Source: Leptospira ellinghausenii
Lineage (GTDB): Bacteria; Spirochaetota; Leptospiria; Leptospirales; Leptospiraceae
Direction of reading: 5' to 3'
DNA: 64,000 nucleotides
Assembly (NCBI RefSeq): GCF_003114815.1
Contig: NZ_BFAZ01000003.1
Span: forward strand, 239,549 to 303,548
Each line of letters begins with the position of its first letter. The stretch's first letter is position 1. The notes below the pieces were generated by a model that was given only the letters and a program-made list of their open reading frames with translations, searched no databases and was not told the origin of the DNA. Positions 32,786 to 41,830 of the stretch are shown one piece after another. Position numbers and translations under genes: made by a program.

Positions 32786-33662
32786 TGAAGGTTCTGGAAC
32801 TAAATTGGCGATCCAGTTTTGTTTCCATAAATTGACTCACTCTTACTAGTGAATCCAATTGAATCCCTGTATCATATCCTTCTCTCGTTAAAAAATAAAC
32901 TAAATCTTCTGTTGCCACATTTCCTGCAGCTCCTTTTGCATAGGGGCAACCACCTAACCCTCCAGCGGAACTATCAAAACTTCGTATCCCCATGGAGAGA
33001 GCTTGTTTTGTATTCGCAATTGCCATTCCATAGGTATCATGGAAATGACAATTGAGATAAGAAATCGGAATTTTTTTTAGTAATACTTCCAATAATTTTT
33101 CTATTTCATCTGGAACAGCAACACCGATTGTTTCCCCAAGTGAAATTTCATAGGCACCGGCATCTAATAGTCGTAAAGCGACTTCTAACGTTTTTTCTGG
33201 TGCTATTTTTCCTTCATATGGACAGGCAATGACTGTAGATATATAACCCCTGACTTTGATTCCATCTTGTTTTGCTTGGTCAAAAATTGGTTGGAAGGAA
33301 GTAAAACTTTCCAAGACTGTCATGTTGATGTTTTTTCTCGTAAAAGATTCGGAAGTCGCAGTAAACACCGCCACTTCTTTGAAACCAGCTTGTTTTGCTG
33401 CTTCATATCCTTTGGTGTTTGGAGTCAGACATGAAAATTCGACATCGCTTGCAAATTTTGGTAATACGAGTGTAGATAGTTCGATCGCATCTCCCATTTG
33501 GGGAATTCGATCTTTTCGAACAAAAGAGGTGAGCTCTATGTGTTTTGTCCCAGATTCGACTAGACGTTTTACGAATTCAAATTTATCCTGAGTGGAGAGA
33601 ATGGTTTTTTCGTTTTGTAATCCGTCTCTTGGTCCAACTTCTGTGATTTTTACTTTCTCCAA
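32763..33662 (-). CDS. mvaB: Hydroxymethylglutaryl-CoA lyase
   Basis: Cleaves HMG-CoA to acetoacetate and acetyl-CoA, the last step of leucine catabolism and ketone body formation. The 299-residue TIM-barrel protein starts VKITEVGPRDGLQNEKTILS with the conserved arginine-aspartate pair, has NCHFHDTYGMAIANT (metal-binding histidines) and the active-site cysteine loop GGLGGCPYAKGAAGNVATED. The family also includes isopropylmalate synthases, but this loop is specific to HMG-CoA lyase. No other leucine-catabolic genes are in the window. Confidence 0.93.
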   Translation of the reverse strand: MEKVKITEVGPRDGLQNEKTILSTQDKFEFVKRLVESGTKHIELTSFVRKDRIPQMGDAIELSTLVLPKFASDVEFSCLTPNTKGYEAAKQAGFKEVAVFTATSESFTRKNINMTVLESFTSFQPIFDQAKQDGIKVRGYISTVIACPYEGKIAPEKTLEVALRLLDAGAYEISLGETIGVAVPDEIEKLLEVLLKKIPISYLNCHFHDTYGMAIANTKQALSMGIRSFDSSAGGLGGCPYAKGAAGNVATEDLVYFLTREGYDTGIQLDSLVRVSQFMETKLDRQFSSRTFIAKKNAS

Positions 33663-33738
33663 AACAATTCACTCCTATTTATACTCTTTAGCTTGTTTAT
33701 AGAAAGAGAGAATGCAATGATTTTATCTTCAAGGTATT

Positions 33739-34527
33739 ATGTTTAAAATCAAAAATCTTTCCGTTCACATTGGGAAACGATCCATCTTAAATGACGTATC
33801 ATTAGAAGCAAAACCCAAAGAAATCACTGGTCTCATTGGAAAATCTGGATCTGGTAAATCCACTTTATTTCGTTTGGCACTGGGTTTACTTCCTAAGTCT
33901 GAGGGGTATGAGTGGACTGGGGAATTGGAATGGAACGGCGCAATGTTAGGAAAACAACATTGTCCCAAAATCCAACCTGTTTTCCAAGATCCCTTTGGTA
34001 GTTTTTCACCGTACAATACAATTGGCGAATTATTATTAGAACCACTTAAGGTTCAGAAACACCTATTTTTAAACCAAAGGGTAATGAATGGAGAAAGGAC
34101 AAGGATTGAAAGTTTTTGTGATCGATTTGAACTACCAACGTCTTTATTAAGTAAAACAAAACGAGAGTTAAGTGGTGGTCAATTACAAAGATTTGCGATT
34201 CTCAGAGCTTTGCTTATGAATCCAGAATACCTATTATTGGATGAACCTGTAACAGCTCTTGATGTTCTTGTGCAAAAGAAAATTGCTGAAGAATTAAAGG
34301 AAATCAACCAAAAGGATTCACTAGGAATGTTGATTGTTTCACACGACCTTGGATTTTTATCTTATATGTGTGATCAAATATTTGTATTAGAAGAGGGAAG
34401 TATCACTGAATTTGGAAATCCAAAACAACTCTTAAAACATCCACAGTCGAAACTATTACAAGAATTGGTTTTTGCTAGAAATCATTCGTTTGGTGGTGTA
34501 ACTTCTTCTTCTGAATCATCCAATTGA
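33739..34527 (+). CDS. ABC transporter ATP-binding protein (oligopeptide/nickel type)
   Basis: A 262-residue nucleotide-binding subunit. Walker A is GKSGSGKST, the Q-loop region QPVFQDPFGSFSPYNT is characteristic of the DppF/OppF/NikE group, the signature is ELSGGQLQRFAILRAL and Walker B is LLLDEPVTALD. No permease or binding protein is adjacent, so it is an orphan. The 3' end runs 46 bases into the convergent TPR gene. Confidence 0.85.
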   Translation: MFKIKNLSVHIGKRSILNDVSLEAKPKEITGLIGKSGSGKSTLFRLALGLLPKSEGYEWTGELEWNGAMLGKQHCPKIQPVFQDPFGSFSPYNTIGELLLEPLKVQKHLFLNQRVMNGERTRIESFCDRFELPTSLLSKTKRELSGGQLQRFAILRALLMNPEYLLLDEPVTALDVLVQKKIAEELKEINQKDSLGMLIVSHDLGFLSYMCDQIFVLEEGSITEFGNPKQLLKHPQSKLLQELVFARNHSFGGVTSSSESSN

Positions 34528-35498
34528 GTTCGTTTTGCTTCCGCAAATTTTTTCGCTATATCCCTTCTACGTGCGATCACTTTTGAGGAAACGGTCGCAA
34601 AAAACGGATCATTTGTGAAACTAAGCATTTTTGTATATTGTTCTTCCGCTGTTTCGTAATCTGTGACTTTTGAAGCAGTCTCCGCAAAGTAATAATGAAA
34701 CTTTTTGTCATATGACTTTTGTTTTCCTTCACCGGTGGTTAAACTCGTTCGATTGAAAATCTTATAGGCAATATGATAATTTCCTTTTTCCATTTCAAGC
34801 CTAGCAAATCCAAGTTTTACATTCGGACTTTCTTCTTCTATCTTCAGAGCTTTGTTTAGATACAAAAGTGCTCTATTTTTTAATCCAGTAGCCAGGTAGT
34901 GATCTGCAAGTCGAATGAGTGCTTCTGTATCGTATGGATTTTTTTCAACTGCCAATTTATAATTCATAATGGCATAATAGGTTTGTCTTGTGATTTCAGA
35001 AAGGATTGCGATATGCAAATATGTTTTGTAATACTCTGGCATTTCTGCTTTTGCGTATTCAAATTCAACAAGCGCTTTTTCGTATTTCATTTCAAGTGAA
35101 TACAATCTGCCCAAATTGTAACGGAAAGGAAAAAATTGAGGGTCAAATCGAACTCCGGCTTCCAAACGTTTGATGACTTCACCTCTTTGGTTTGCCTTTC
35201 CATTTAAGAGAAGTTCGATGGTATCGTTGTTCCATTTTCCAGAATTTGTGATGGTTTCTGTTCCGTAGGTAAAACTTCCATTGGATTTGGGTGGCTCACC
35301 TGTAAAAAGTTTTCCTCGGGTTAGGATAAAATCATCTTTGTGGTAGATAAAAGATCCATTGGGAAAATCGCGGGTATCAAACTCTTCGTCTTTCCCCCAT
35401 AAAAGCTCTGGGTATTCTTTGTTCCCGATGAGTTTTTGCGCAAAGACTATGCTTGGAAACAAAAACAGAAGTGCGAATGTAAACAGTCGATGGAACAT
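34482..35498 (-). CDS. Exported tetratricopeptide repeat protein
   Basis: A 338-residue protein with an N-terminal signal peptide (MFHRLFTFALLFLFPSIVFA, cleavage after AQ or VFA). From about residue 130 it has several TPR units: FRYNLGRLYSLEMKYEKALV, YYAIMNYKLAVEKNPYDTEA, ADHYLATGLKNRALLYLNKA and so on. TPR proteins are scaffolds, so the specific partner is unknown. It diverges from the ccmA-like gene (9 bases between starts) and converges on the ABC ATPase with a 46-base coding overlap. Confidence 0.8.
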   Translation of the reverse strand: MFHRLFTFALLFLFPSIVFAQKLIGNKEYPELLWGKDEEFDTRDFPNGSFIYHKDDFILTRGKLFTGEPPKSNGSFTYGTETITNSGKWNNDTIELLLNGKANQRGEVIKRLEAGVRFDPQFFPFRYNLGRLYSLEMKYEKALVEFEYAKAEMPEYYKTYLHIAILSEITRQTYYAIMNYKLAVEKNPYDTEALIRLADHYLATGLKNRALLYLNKALKIEEESPNVKLGFARLEMEKGNYHIAYKIFNRTSLTTGEGKQKSYDKKFHYYFAETASKVTDYETAEEQYTKMLSFTNDPFFATVSSKVIARRRDIAKKFAEAKRTQLDDSEEEVTPPNE

Positions 35499-35507
35499 GG
35501 TGTTAGA

Positions 35508-36116
35508 ATGAACCGAATGCTTTTGGAGACAAAAGGGCTCACTATTACTGTCGGCGAAAAAACCGTATTGAGAGAGGTGAATCTCAGTTTTTTTGAGAAA
35601 GGATTACTTGCAGTTCTTGGAGAAAATGGAGCTGGTAAATCGACATTACTTAAAAAAATCTTCCATGATTCCTTAACCTCTCCTGCCTGGACTTGGCCTA
35701 GTGGAAAACGAAAAATTGCTTATTTGGGCCATGAACTTGGTTATTATTCTTCCCTTAGTTTAGAAGAAAACTTGGACTACTTTGCCTCTTTGGATGGTAT
35801 ACATTCCATGGAGAGAAGGATGGAGTTACTAAAACTCTTTCGATTGGAAAAAAGGATATGGGATCCCATCCATTTTTTTTCCAGAGGCATGAAACAGAAA
35901 GTTGCCATCATGAGGGTATTACTTTCTTCAGCAGAAATCATTTTATTTGATGAACCATTTACAGGACTTGATTTTGAATCTTCTTCGGTTTTTAGTTCGA
36001 TTTTAAATGAAGAAAAAAAATCGAAACTCATTCTTACAGTGCTCCATTCGATTCCAAGTGAACTTGAGTGTACAGGTCAAATTTTAATTCGCCAGGGGAA
36101 TGTCTTTGTTTCTTAA
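35508..36116 (+). CDS. ccmA: Haem exporter ATP-binding protein CcmA-like
   Basis: A 202-residue ABC ATPase, the typical CcmA size: Walker A GENGAGKST, signature FSRGMKQKVAIMRVLL, Walker B IILFDEPFTGLD. With CcmB it would drive haem delivery for cytochrome c maturation. ATG 35508 was chosen because the longer frame would run into the divergent TPR gene and lacks similarity to the family; ATG 35517 is also possible. It overlaps ccmB by 17 bases. The identity rests largely on the A-B-C gene order. Confidence 0.8.
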   Translation: MNRMLLETKGLTITVGEKTVLREVNLSFFEKGLLAVLGENGAGKSTLLKKIFHDSLTSPAWTWPSGKRKIAYLGHELGYYSSLSLEENLDYFASLDGIHSMERRMELLKLFRLEKRIWDPIHFFSRGMKQKVAIMRVLLSSAEIILFDEPFTGLDFESSSVFSSILNEEKKSKLILTVLHSIPSELECTGQILIRQGNVFVS

Positions 36117-36759
36117 TCTATTAAAAAAAGATTTTTATTTAATTGGGCGTTCGCTAGGCGGAGTGGTTTCACTTTTTACACTGAGTGTTTCTGTTGTATT
36201 CATCTTTTATACATCCATCGAAGTGAACGAAATGTTATCAGCAAGAAGCATTCGTGGTCTAAAATGGGCCATCATCTTCATTCTCAACTTTGTCATTGTA
36301 AGCCAAAGTTTATGGGAAGAAAGAGAGTCTATGGGATGGGAAGCAAGTTCCAGTTATGTCAGTCCTACTTATCTTTACCTTAGCAAATCGATTACAATTT
36401 GGTTTTGTACCATCCTTGTAAATGCACTCCTGATCCTTGTGTTATCGATCTTTTTCCAAAATATGGTTTTGGATCGTTATTTGGGAGAGTGGTTATTTGC
36501 CAATTTAGGCAGTGGGTGTTTGGTGTTTTTGGGTGTATCCCTTGGAGTGATTGCATTCGAAAGCCGACTGAAAGAGATCATCATCCCTCTCTTACAACTT
36601 CCGTTTTCAATTCCATTGTTTTTATTTGGACTAGAAGCTGAAAATCGATACTGGATTGAGCCTGGATTGTATTTACCTTCGATTGGATTACTTTTGTTTT
36701 TCCTTCTATTTTACGGAACCCTTGGTTCCATTATGGTAGAAACCTTACAGAATGAGTAG
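36100..36759 (+). CDS. ccmB: Haem exporter membrane protein CcmB-like
   Basis: A 219-residue polytopic membrane protein with about six helices. LLKKDFYLIGRSLGGVVSL at the start, LKWAIIFILNFVIVSQSLWE and the spacing of helices fit CcmB. It is the permease partner of the overlapping ccmA and is followed by a ccmC-like gene after 54 bases. Confidence 0.8.
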   Translation: MSLFLNLLKKDFYLIGRSLGGVVSLFTLSVSVVFIFYTSIEVNEMLSARSIRGLKWAIIFILNFVIVSQSLWEERESMGWEASSSYVSPTYLYLSKSITIWFCTILVNALLILVLSIFFQNMVLDRYLGEWLFANLGSGCLVFLGVSLGVIAFESRLKEIIIPLLQLPFSIPLFLFGLEAENRYWIEPGLYLPSIGLLLFFLLFYGTLGSIMVETLQNE

Positions 36760-36813
36760 GGGATTTGTATTTTCTCCTAGAATTTCTTTTCCATTCTGAA
36801 AATTTGGAAAAAA

Positions 36814-37512
36814 ATGGAACGTAAGATCAAACTGATTCATCCGACTTTGGATTTTGCCTTTTACATCGTAGTCTGTATCTCTTTGGTGATTGCCGTATTT
36901 GTTTCGATCTTGTATCCCAATGTCATCTTGGAACAAGGCCTTAGCCATAGGATTTTTTACCTACATGTTCCAGTCGCCTGGGTTGCATTATACGGGCCAA
37001 TTCTTTCGTTTGTTTTTTCTCTGATTTATTTCATCAAAAAAGACCTGCTTTGGGATAGGCTAGCATTTACGGCAAACCAACTAGCTTTTCTTTTTGCCTT
37101 GGGAGTGTTATTCTCTGGTCCCATTTGGGCATATAGCGCATGGGGTGTTCCTTGGGACAAAACGGACGCTAGGTTACAATCATTCTTTATCTTATGCCTT
37201 TCTCTCCTTAGTTATTTTATTTTTCGTTATTTGGTTCCTTCTCGTAAAAAAAAGGCGATTTTATCCGCTTATCTTTCTGTTCTTTGTGCCTTAAGTGCGG
37301 TTTTGACTTGGGGTGCCATCAGGTGGATTGAAAATCCTGGAAACCACCCGGGCAGTGTACTTGGAAAAGGCGGAATGGATTCGGACATGAAACAAACAAT
37401 GTGGCTTGGTGTTCTTGCTTACCATTTTTTGTTTTTGTTTCTCTTTTTCCTTTCGAATCGAAACGAAAAAATACAGGAACTGAAAAATCACCTGCGGTCC
37501 GAATTGAATTAA
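36814..37512 (+). CDS. ccmC: Haem-handling membrane protein CcmC-like
   Basis: A 232-residue protein with six membrane helices. It has the external histidine in FYLHVPVAWVALYG, a WWD-like segment SGPIWAYSAWGVPWDKTDAR, and RWIENPGNHPGSVLG. The tryptophan-rich signature is weaker than in proteobacterial CcmC (WGTWWVWDAR). It would present haem to CcmE, but ccmE, ccmF and ccmH are not in the window. The next gene, a phosphatase, starts 7 bases later and may be co-transcribed. Confidence 0.8.
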   Translation: MERKIKLIHPTLDFAFYIVVCISLVIAVFVSILYPNVILEQGLSHRIFYLHVPVAWVALYGPILSFVFSLIYFIKKDLLWDRLAFTANQLAFLFALGVLFSGPIWAYSAWGVPWDKTDARLQSFFILCLSLLSYFIFRYLVPSRKKKAILSAYLSVLCALSAVLTWGAIRWIENPGNHPGSVLGKGGMDSDMKQTMWLGVLAYHFLFLFLFFLSNRNEKIQELKNHLRSELN

Positions 37513-37519
37513 ACGAAAA

Positions 37520-38647
37520 ATGGAAACAAAAGAGTCACAACATACAATTCTCATTGTTGATGATGTTCCGGAAAATGTGGAGCTACTCAAATACCTTTTA
37601 TCCCAAGAAGGTTTTAAAACATACACTGCCTATTCAGCAGAAGAAGCACGTTTAGTTTTACTCAATACTCGTATTGATACTTTATTATTGGATGTCAATA
37701 TGCCAGAACAAGATGGGTTTTCCTTTTGTCGTGAACTTAGGGAGATGGACCAGTTTAAACTTTTGCCCATTCTTTTTATTACTTCTATTGATCGCGAAGT
37801 TGGATTCCAAGAAGCCATGAAAAATGGCGGTGATGATTTTATCAACAAACCTTTCAATAAACGAGAGTTAGTTGCAAAGATCCATTCAGTGATCCGTTTA
37901 AAAAACCTACAGGACGAACTGTACCAACAAAAAAGCAAATACGAAAAAGAACTACAAACTGCGAGACGTGTCCAAGACCAACTGATCCCCGAAAAAAGTT
38001 TTATTTGGAATGGAATCAAAGCACAGACACTTTTCCATCCGTATTTACAAATTGGTGGTGATTTTGTAGACACTTGGATTGAAGAAAAAAAACTCCATAT
38101 CGTGATTGCTGACTGTTCAGGCCATGGACCAAGTGCCGCTCTCATCGGTGCCATGTTCAAAATGCAATTATTCAACTTAGTTCCCAATATGGGATTGAAG
38201 GAACGTGTTTCTCACCTTCGTAAAAATATGGAACTTGTCCTTCCTGAAGATTATGCCATTACGTTTTGTTATGCGATCATTGATCAGGAATTAAAACTGT
38301 CCTATATCAATGGTGGTCACCCGGCTCCTATCATTTACATGGATGGAGAAACCAAATTATTAAAGGGGATGAGTCCTATGATAATGGGAATCAATATGAT
38401 TACCAATGACGAAGTGCAATCGATTTCTTTAAAACAAGGTTCCAAGTTTTTTATGTACACGGATGGGGCAAGTGAAGCTATGAATTCCAAAATGGAATAC
38501 ATCACAGAAGAAGGTATGCGCGATATTTTTCAAAAATCTGTAAGTATTGGTGGGGATATCCTTCCCACGGTTCAAAATCAAATTTTAGAGTTTTGTGGAA
38601 CTTCCACTCCGAATGATGATATGGCAATGGTGTGTATACAATTATGA
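37520..38647 (+). CDS. Response regulator with PP2C/SpoIIE phosphatase domain
   Basis: A 375-residue RsbU/RsbP-like regulator. The receiver domain (about 8-125) has ILIVDDVPENVE and the phospho-acceptor in LLLDVNMPEQDGF. After a coiled coil (about 130-155) comes a SpoIIE-type serine phosphatase with GGDFVDTW, DCSGHGPSAALIGAMF, NGGHPAPIIY, YTDGASEAMN and NDDMAMV, all metal-binding aspartates being present. Such proteins dephosphorylate anti-sigma-factor antagonists in stress signalling; no antagonist gene is nearby. Its stop overlaps the purC start (ATGA). Confidence 0.93.
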   Translation: METKESQHTILIVDDVPENVELLKYLLSQEGFKTYTAYSAEEARLVLLNTRIDTLLLDVNMPEQDGFSFCRELREMDQFKLLPILFITSIDREVGFQEAMKNGGDDFINKPFNKRELVAKIHSVIRLKNLQDELYQQKSKYEKELQTARRVQDQLIPEKSFIWNGIKAQTLFHPYLQIGGDFVDTWIEEKKLHIVIADCSGHGPSAALIGAMFKMQLFNLVPNMGLKERVSHLRKNMELVLPEDYAITFCYAIIDQELKLSYINGGHPAPIIYMDGETKLLKGMSPMIMGINMITNDEVQSISLKQGSKFFMYTDGASEAMNSKMEYITEEGMRDIFQKSVSIGGDILPTVQNQILEFCGTSTPNDDMAMVCIQL

Positions 38648-39501
38648 TCCCGAGTCCCCATTACAAAGGAAAGGTGAGAGACGTTTATGATCTTGGTTCT
38701 GAGTTATTACTCGTAGCAACGGATCGGATTTCTGCCTTTGATGTTGTATTTTCCGAACCGGTGGAAGACAAAGGAAAAGTCCTCACTCGAATTTCCACCC
38801 AATGGTTTCGGTATTTTTCGGATATAAATAACCATCTGATCACAGATGATGTTTCCCGTTTTCCAAAACCTTACCAAAATGAACCAAGCCTTATTGGTCG
38901 TTCTGTCCTTGTGAAAAAAGCAAAACGAATTGATTTTGAATGTGTGGTTCGTGGTTACCTCACAGGTTCTGCTTGGAAGGAATACCTACAATTGGGAACC
39001 ATTGCGGAGACTCCATACCCCAAGGGTTTACAAGAATCCTACCAATTTCCCACACCCATTTTCACACCCGCTAGGAAAAACGATTCTGGCCATGATGAAA
39101 ATGTCAGTGAGAGCACAATGGAAAAGGAAGTGGGATCAGATTTATTCCAAAAAGTAAAATCGATCTCCCTCCAACTTTACGAAAAAGCCCATCAATTGAT
39201 GGCAAAACAAGGGATTCTACTTTGTGATACCAAATTTGAATTTGGGCTCATTGGGGGAGAACCGGTTCTCATTGACGAAATTTTGACACCAGACTCTTCC
39301 CGGTATTGGGATGCGTCCACCTATGCCCTTGGGAAAACTCCCGCCAGTTTTGATAAACAAATCCTACGAAATTGGCTGGAATCCACCTCTTGGGATAAAA
39401 ATCCACCACCCCCTAAACTCCCCGAATCCTTGATTCAGGAACTACGTAAAAAATACTTGGAATTGGAAGATAAAATCAATATATGTTTGTCGCAAAAATA
39501 A
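38644..39501 (+). CDS. purC: Phosphoribosylaminoimidazole-succinocarboxamide synthase
   Basis: SAICAR synthetase of purine synthesis, about 285 residues from ATG 38644, which overlaps the previous stop as ATGA. Motifs are YKGKVRDVYDLGSELLLVAT, RISAFDVVF, ECVVRGYLTGSAWKEY, and CDTKFEFGLIGGEPVLIDEI with LTPDSSRYWD. purS overlaps its 3' end by 19 bases. Confidence 0.98.
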   Translation: MIPSPHYKGKVRDVYDLGSELLLVATDRISAFDVVFSEPVEDKGKVLTRISTQWFRYFSDINNHLITDDVSRFPKPYQNEPSLIGRSVLVKKAKRIDFECVVRGYLTGSAWKEYLQLGTIAETPYPKGLQESYQFPTPIFTPARKNDSGHDENVSESTMEKEVGSDLFQKVKSISLQLYEKAHQLMAKQGILLCDTKFEFGLIGGEPVLIDEILTPDSSRYWDASTYALGKTPASFDKQILRNWLESTSWDKNPPPPKLPESLIQELRKKYLELEDKINICLSQK

Positions 39502-39731
39502 ATGTAACCCTCAAAGAATCCGTCCTTGATCCACAAGGCCAAACAGTGCTCCGTACCCTTCATGACCAAGGTAAGGGGCAAGTCCAGGACTTACGTGTGG
39601 GAAAATACATTGAACTCAAACTCAATGTTTCTTCCTTAAAAGAGGCGGAATCGATCGCCAAGGAAATTTGTGAATCAGTCCTTGTGAACCAAGTGATTGA
39701 AACTTACAAACTGGTGGTTGAATCCCAATGA
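39483..39731 (+). CDS. purS: FGAM synthase subunit PurS
   Basis: Small subunit (82 residues) of the three-part phosphoribosylformylglycinamidine synthase. FVAKINVTLKESVLDPQGQT and VGKYIELKL are typical. It overlaps purC and purQ, so the three are one translationally coupled unit. The large subunit purL is not in the window. Confidence 0.96.
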   Translation: MFVAKINVTLKESVLDPQGQTVLRTLHDQGKGQVQDLRVGKYIELKLNVSSLKEAESIAKEICESVLVNQVIETYKLVVESQ

Positions 39732-40375
39732 AAGTTCGGGTGGTCACCTTTCCTGGTTCCAATTGTGATAAAGATGTTGGATCCGTTCTCCACGATTATT
39801 TCCAGGCAGATGTCAATTATACTTGGTACAAAGAATCCTTCGATGACGTTCCTGATTTGGTTGTTTTACCCGGAGGGTTTTCCTTTGGAGATTACTTACG
39901 CTGTGGTGCTATGGCAAAATTTAGTGCATCCATGGAATCGGTAGTGAAGTATGCGAACAAAGGGGGAAAGGTTCTTGGAGTTTGTAATGGGTTCCAAATC
40001 CTTACTGAATCGGGACTACTTCCAGGTGCACTCTTACACAATCGAACTCTAAAATACATTTGCAAAGATGTTGAACTTGTTCCGGTGAAAGAAAATGGCT
40101 TTTCAAAACATTTCCAAGGAAATCTTTCCATTCCAATTGCTCATGGAGAAGGTGCGTATTTTGCTGATGCAGAAACTTTAGAACGATTAGAAAAAAATGG
40201 CCAAGTTGTATTTCGTTATCAGGAAAACCCAAATGGATCCTTACATGATATCGCTGGGATCTGTAATGAAAAAGGAAATGTATTAGGAATGATGCCACAT
40301 CCTGAAAGAGCAATGAATCCTTTTACGGGAAAAATGGACGGCAAACTAATCTTAGAAGCTCTCTTAAAAAATTAG
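39728..40375 (+). CDS. purQ: FGAM synthase glutaminase subunit PurQ
   Basis: Class I glutamine amidotransferase of 215 residues supplying ammonia to PurL. It has VVTFPGSNCDKDV, the oxyanion loop LPGGFSFGDYLRCGAMA, the nucleophile cysteine in VLGVCNGFQIL and the late histidine-glutamate pair in MMPHPERAMNP. It overlaps purS by 4 bases. Confidence 0.98.
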   Translation: MKVRVVTFPGSNCDKDVGSVLHDYFQADVNYTWYKESFDDVPDLVVLPGGFSFGDYLRCGAMAKFSASMESVVKYANKGGKVLGVCNGFQILTESGLLPGALLHNRTLKYICKDVELVPVKENGFSKHFQGNLSIPIAHGEGAYFADAETLERLEKNGQVVFRYQENPNGSLHDIAGICNEKGNVLGMMPHPERAMNPFTGKMDGKLILEALLKN

Positions 40376-40429
40376 AATCTTTCGTTTCCTTTTCTTGCTT
40401 TTTCGTCGAATACCTTTATAAGGATTGGT

Positions 40430-41713
40430 ATGCGATTCCAAGAAGACTCAATAGACTGTGTGGATTTTATTCTAAAAAAAGATGAAGTCCTCACAATTAT
40501 TCTCGGTGGGGGAAAAGGAACAAGGCTTCTGCCTTTAACAGAAAAACGATCAAAACCCGCCGTGAGTTTTGGCGGAAAGTATAGGCTCATCGACATTCCG
40601 ATCTCCAATTCCCTCAATAGTGGATTCGAAAAGATATTTATCCTCACACAGTTTAACTCGTATTCGCTGAACCGCCACATCAATCGAACCTATGCTACAG
40701 GTAATATCCACCAAAAAAGTTTTGTAGAAATCATTGCAGCGGAACAAACCGTATCGAGTGCCAATTGGTTCGAAGGCACTGCCGATGCCGTAAGAAAAGT
40801 ACTACCTTACATTCGTGAACAAAAACCAAAGTATGTTCTCATCCTTTCTGGTGACCAATTGTACAATATGGATCTTGCTGACTTTATGCAGAGCCATTTG
40901 ATGGACCCAGAAACCCAAATTTCTGTGGCAACCAATGCAATCCCTGAAGACCAAATTTATGGTTTGGGCATTGTCAAAGCGGGAGTCGGTGGTACCATCC
41001 AGGAATTCATTGAAAAACCACAGGAACTTTCCCAGGTAGAATCTTGCCGTACAGAAAACGGGAACTTCCTTGCAAACATGGGAATTTATATCTTCAACAC
41101 ATCCACGTTAATCGATGTTTTGGAAGACCGAAATATGGCAGATTTTGGAAAGGAAATTTTACCGAATGCGATAAAAGAACGAAAGGTAAAAGCGTATACT
41201 TACGACGGTTATTGGGAGGACATTGGAACCATCAAAGCTTTTTATGAAGCCAATTTGATGTTAACCGATCATATCCCTAAATTCAATTTGTATTTAGAGA
41301 AAACCCCGATTTATACAAGGGCGAGGGCACTTCCACCGTCAAAGATCAATCAGGCGGTGGTAAACCAAGCCCTCATTTCGGAAGGTACCATCCTTAACCA
41401 ATGTGAGGTGCATAGATCCATCATTGGGGTCAGACAACTCATCGCTTCTGGTACAAAAATCTACGATTCCATCATCATGGGACTTGACCATTACGGCTAC
41501 TTTGATCGTAAATCGGGAAAAATTCCTATTGGGATTGGACCTAACTGCGAAATACGGCGGACAATTGTCGACAAAGATTGTGCGATCGGTGCCAACGTTC
41601 GCCTGTTAAACGAACAAAACTTACAAGAGTACGAAGATGATTACATTCGGATCCGGGATGGGATCATTGTAGTCCCAAGGCACTCTGCCATCCCTGATGG
41701 GTATTCTATTTGA
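40430..41713 (+). CDS. glgC: Glucose-1-phosphate adenylyltransferase
   Basis: Makes ADP-glucose for glycogen. The 427-residue protein has the nucleotide loop LGGGKGTRLLPLTEKRSKPA, GGKYRLIDIPISNSLNSG, the sugar-phosphate site region SGDQLYNMD and a left-handed beta-helix C-terminus (NCEIRRTIVDKDCAIGANVR). An N-terminal extension of about 18 residues precedes the usual start, with AAGGA 5 bases before the ATG. No other glycogen genes are near; purQ ends 54 bases upstream. Confidence 0.96.
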   Translation: MRFQEDSIDCVDFILKKDEVLTIILGGGKGTRLLPLTEKRSKPAVSFGGKYRLIDIPISNSLNSGFEKIFILTQFNSYSLNRHINRTYATGNIHQKSFVEIIAAEQTVSSANWFEGTADAVRKVLPYIREQKPKYVLILSGDQLYNMDLADFMQSHLMDPETQISVATNAIPEDQIYGLGIVKAGVGGTIQEFIEKPQELSQVESCRTENGNFLANMGIYIFNTSTLIDVLEDRNMADFGKEILPNAIKERKVKAYTYDGYWEDIGTIKAFYEANLMLTDHIPKFNLYLEKTPIYTRARALPPSKINQAVVNQALISEGTILNQCEVHRSIIGVRQLIASGTKIYDSIIMGLDHYGYFDRKSGKIPIGIGPNCEIRRTIVDKDCAIGANVRLLNEQNLQEYEDDYIRIRDGIIVVPRHSAIPDGYSI

Positions 41714-41765
41714 GTCATAAATGACACAAATATGGATTTAGTTTGCCTAAAATAGGTCTAAATGG

Positions 41766-41786
41766 TTCCAAAAATGTGGAATTTTT
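41766..41786 (+). terminator. Weak hairpin and T run after glgC
   Basis: TTCCA (41766-41770) pairs with TGGAA (41777-41781), loop AAAATG, followed by five T. The stem is short; it may be a weak terminator between glgC and the EAL gene. Confidence 0.3.
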
Positions 41787-41830
41787 CTTGCCAGTTTTGA
41801 ACTTAGTTCTAAGTTGGAAGAAAGGGAACC

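Noticed and set aside
35436..35507. Longer N-terminus for the ccmA-like gene
   Set aside because: It would overlap the start of the divergent TPR gene by over 60 bases and adds residues absent from the CcmA family.
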